Source: an uncultured Alphaproteobacteria bacterium (GTDB taxonomy: Bacteria; Pseudomonadota; Alphaproteobacteria; Caulobacterales; Hyphomonadaceae). From it: a DNA stretch of 64,000 nucleotides. The notes below the pieces were generated by a model that saw only the letters and a program-made list of their open reading frames with translations, did no database searches and was not told where the DNA came from. The DNA is taken from contig CAIKWZ010000043.1 in assembly GCA_903831255.1 (NCBI GenBank), positions 124,001-188,000 of the forward strand. Direction: 5' to 3'. Made by a program: the position numbers and the translations under genes. Below, in pieces: positions 62,836 to 64,000 of the stretch (the stretch's first letter is position 1; each line of letters begins with the position of its first letter).

Positions 62836-62864
62836 TGTCAAGGGCCTTACAATAAGGCGCCTTG
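62836..62864 (-). terminator. Palindrome between the M61 gene and marR
   Basis: GCCTTA (62844-62849) and TAAGGC (62853-62858) are perfect arms around CAA, extended outward by CAAGG and CCTTG with one extra base. Placed between the M61 stop and the marR promoter. It is likely a terminator for the M61 gene, though no T-run follows; it could be a second regulator site. Confidence 0.5.
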
Positions 62865-62898
62865 TCATTGAGGGTCTTAGCCGTTCGCCGGCGATCGG

Positions 62899-64000
62899 TC
62901 AGTCCTTTCTCGGGGCCAGAATATCGTCGAGGTGCGCGGGGGTTCCTTCGATGCGTTCAAGATGCGGATAACGAGCGCCTCCGGCGTAAGCGAGCGTCAC
63001 CGTCCGGAACGCCTCTCCGGTCCGCAGCAGGAGCTGAACGGGAGCGCCGGCCGATGTGGCCGCCACCGCCTCGCGCAGGCGCGATGGGCTGAAGGCCTCC
63101 CCATTGACCGCCGTGACGGTCGAAAGGGTCGTCAGGCCCGCCTCGAAGGCCGGACCGCCCCAGTTGACCGCGGTGATCTTGCCGTTGCCGTCGACCGCCA
63201 GCCCGATCGAGTAGGTGAGGTTGGCGCCCCGCGACCGGGCTTCTGTCGCCTGAAAATACGCGTTGGGGGTTGGCCTGAAAACGAGGCGATAGCCTCCGCG
63301 GGCCAGTCCTTCGAGCGGCGCATTGACCGCCACTGTCTCAACGCGGGTCTTGAAGAAGGCGTCCCAGTCATAGGGTTGAACCCGGTTCAGGGTCGCAACC
63401 ACATCCTTGTAGGTATAGGTGAGCTGGCCCCAGTCCCCGTCATCGACCCCGAAGAACGCAGCGGCGAAATCATCGAGCGAGCGCTCACCCTTCGAGAGAT
63501 CCCGGATCAGCGTGTCGGCGTCGAGCCAGATGAGCTGACCTTCGGAGTAGTAATCTTCGCTTCGCTGCCAGCTTCCCCAGGGCAGAGACCGTCGGGCCGC
63601 GATGATCGGGTCGTTGGTCGTATCGAGGAGCGGGCGCCAGGACCGACCCGGCCGGCCCTCTCCGTAAAGCGCGGCGACGCCTGCGAGCACATCGAGCGCC
63701 TCCTGACGCGTGTAGAAGCCGGCCCGGGCGGCGAGGACGGTGCCCCAGTACTGCGTCTGTCCCTCATAGACCCACATCAGGGAGTTGCGCATGGGCGTGT
63801 TGAGCGTGGGCGTCCAGAGATCAGCTGGACGCCTGTATTTGCCGTTCCAGGAGTGGACGTATTCATGGGCGAGCAGGTCGCGGCTGATATAGCCGGTATC
63901 CCAGTCCCGGAAAAAACCGCTCGAGACCCCGTTATCGCTTGACCGGGCGTGTTCGATGCCGGCCCCTGAGAGCCGGTCGCTGACCGAGAGCAGGAAGTCA
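62899..64000 (-). CDS. M61-family glycyl aminopeptidase with PDZ domain (5' end outside window)
   Basis: The frame is open from base 64000 to the stop at 62899: 366 residues of a larger protein whose N-terminus is missing. The zinc motif HExxH is HEYVH at 63853-63867 (LLAHEYVHSWNGKYRRP), followed by TPMRNSLMWVYEGQTQYWG with the third-ligand glutamate. The C-terminal 100 residues are a PDZ domain (TYSIGLAVDGNGKITAVNWGG in part, ALTTLS-like end). M61 enzymes prefer Gly/Ala N-termini. The ATG at 63792 is internal. Location is probably periplasmic. Confidence 0.92.
   Translation of the reverse strand, partial: DFLLSVSDRLSGAGIEHARSSDNGVSSGFFRDWDTGYISRDLLAHEYVHSWNGKYRRPADLWTPTLNTPMRNSLMWVYEGQTQYWGTVLAARAGFYTRQEALDVLAGVAALYGEGRPGRSWRPLLDTTNDPIIAARRSLPWGSWQRSEDYYSEGQLIWLDADTLIRDLSKGERSLDDFAAAFFGVDDGDWGQLTYTYKDVVATLNRVQPYDWDAFFKTRVETVAVNAPLEGLARGGYRLVFRPTPNAYFQATEARSRGANLTYSIGLAVDGNGKITAVNWGGPAFEAGLTTLSTVTAVNGEAFSPSRLREAVAATSAGAPVQLLLRTGEAFRTVTLAYAGGARYPHLERIEGTPAHLDDILAPRKD

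Noticed and set aside
1-64000. CRISPR array or prophage
   Set aside because: No regularly spaced direct repeats with unique spacers, no cas genes and no phage structural genes were seen on either strand.

Overview
The window is a GC-rich chromosome segment from an alphaproteobacterium. The best fit is the Caulobacterales and related stalked or budding orders. Evidence for this: the order ctaC-ctaD-ctaB-small membrane protein-ctaG-ctaE-surf1-thrC-M16 peptidase, a glutamate-cysteine ligase C-terminus, several TonB-dependent receptors (TBDRs), and very tight gene packing in which many start codons overlap the previous stop as ATGA or TGATG. I did not assign a genus. No prophage, CRISPR array, rRNA or replication origin was seen.

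Layout. 1-7465: gshA 3' end, a TBDR, a POT peptide transporter, a rhodanese, tldD and a TPR protein. 7632-17066: an aa3-type cytochrome c oxidase operon with assembly factors (heme O synthase, Cox11/CtaG, SURF1), running into thrC and an M16 peptidase. Directly behind ctaE lies a second, degenerate subunit-III-like gene. 17196-22844: an EAL phosphodiesterase, gatB, the queuosine pair queA-tgt, and a lipoprotein. 22994-25314: tRNA-Lys followed by a decayed islet holding an IS66-family remnant, a FitAB/VapBC-type toxin-antitoxin pair and an IS3-family remnant. 25315-31667: secreted or lipid-anchored hydrolases (two type-B carboxylesterases, a beta-propeller phytase, a dienelactone-hydrolase-like protein) and an MliC-like protein. 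31815-47237: a complete type II secretion system, gspCDEFGHIJKLMN. Upstream on the same strand are a large TBDR, a proline-rich beta-helix lipoprotein and the prepilin peptidase. 47357-53305: two peptidases (DPP IV-like S9 and M28), then an M48 peptidase with a DUF898 membrane protein. 53897-58289: a PspC/PadR pair, a Sel1 protein, an XRE/membrane-protein pair and a TraB/GumN protein. 58364-62781: a MarR-controlled EmrAB/NodT-type tripartite efflux operon. 62899-64000: the 3' part of an M61 peptidase gene.

The main biological story is the type II secretion locus. A near-perfect Pho box, three CTGnnAn repeats with an 11-nt period, lies about 106 nt upstream of the beta-helix lipoprotein gene. 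A weaker Pho-box-like site lies upstream of the phytase. With the neighbouring phytase and esterases, this suggests a phosphate-starvation surface system: a secretion machine, a secreted or surface lipoprotein, its TonB-dependent receptor and phosphate-releasing enzymes. The arrangement recalls the ElpS/T2SS locus described in Caulobacter crescentus (from memory, not checked). Two stem-loops between the lipoprotein, receptor and gspC genes probably set their relative expression.

Other points worth a look: the Cox-III-like paralogue that aligns without gaps to CtaE but has lost its conserved histidines; a Tgt lacking two of four zinc ligands; a perfect inverted repeat overlapping the -10 of the padR-pspC promoter; and a 44-bp imperfect palindrome between mliC and the dienelactone hydrolase gene.
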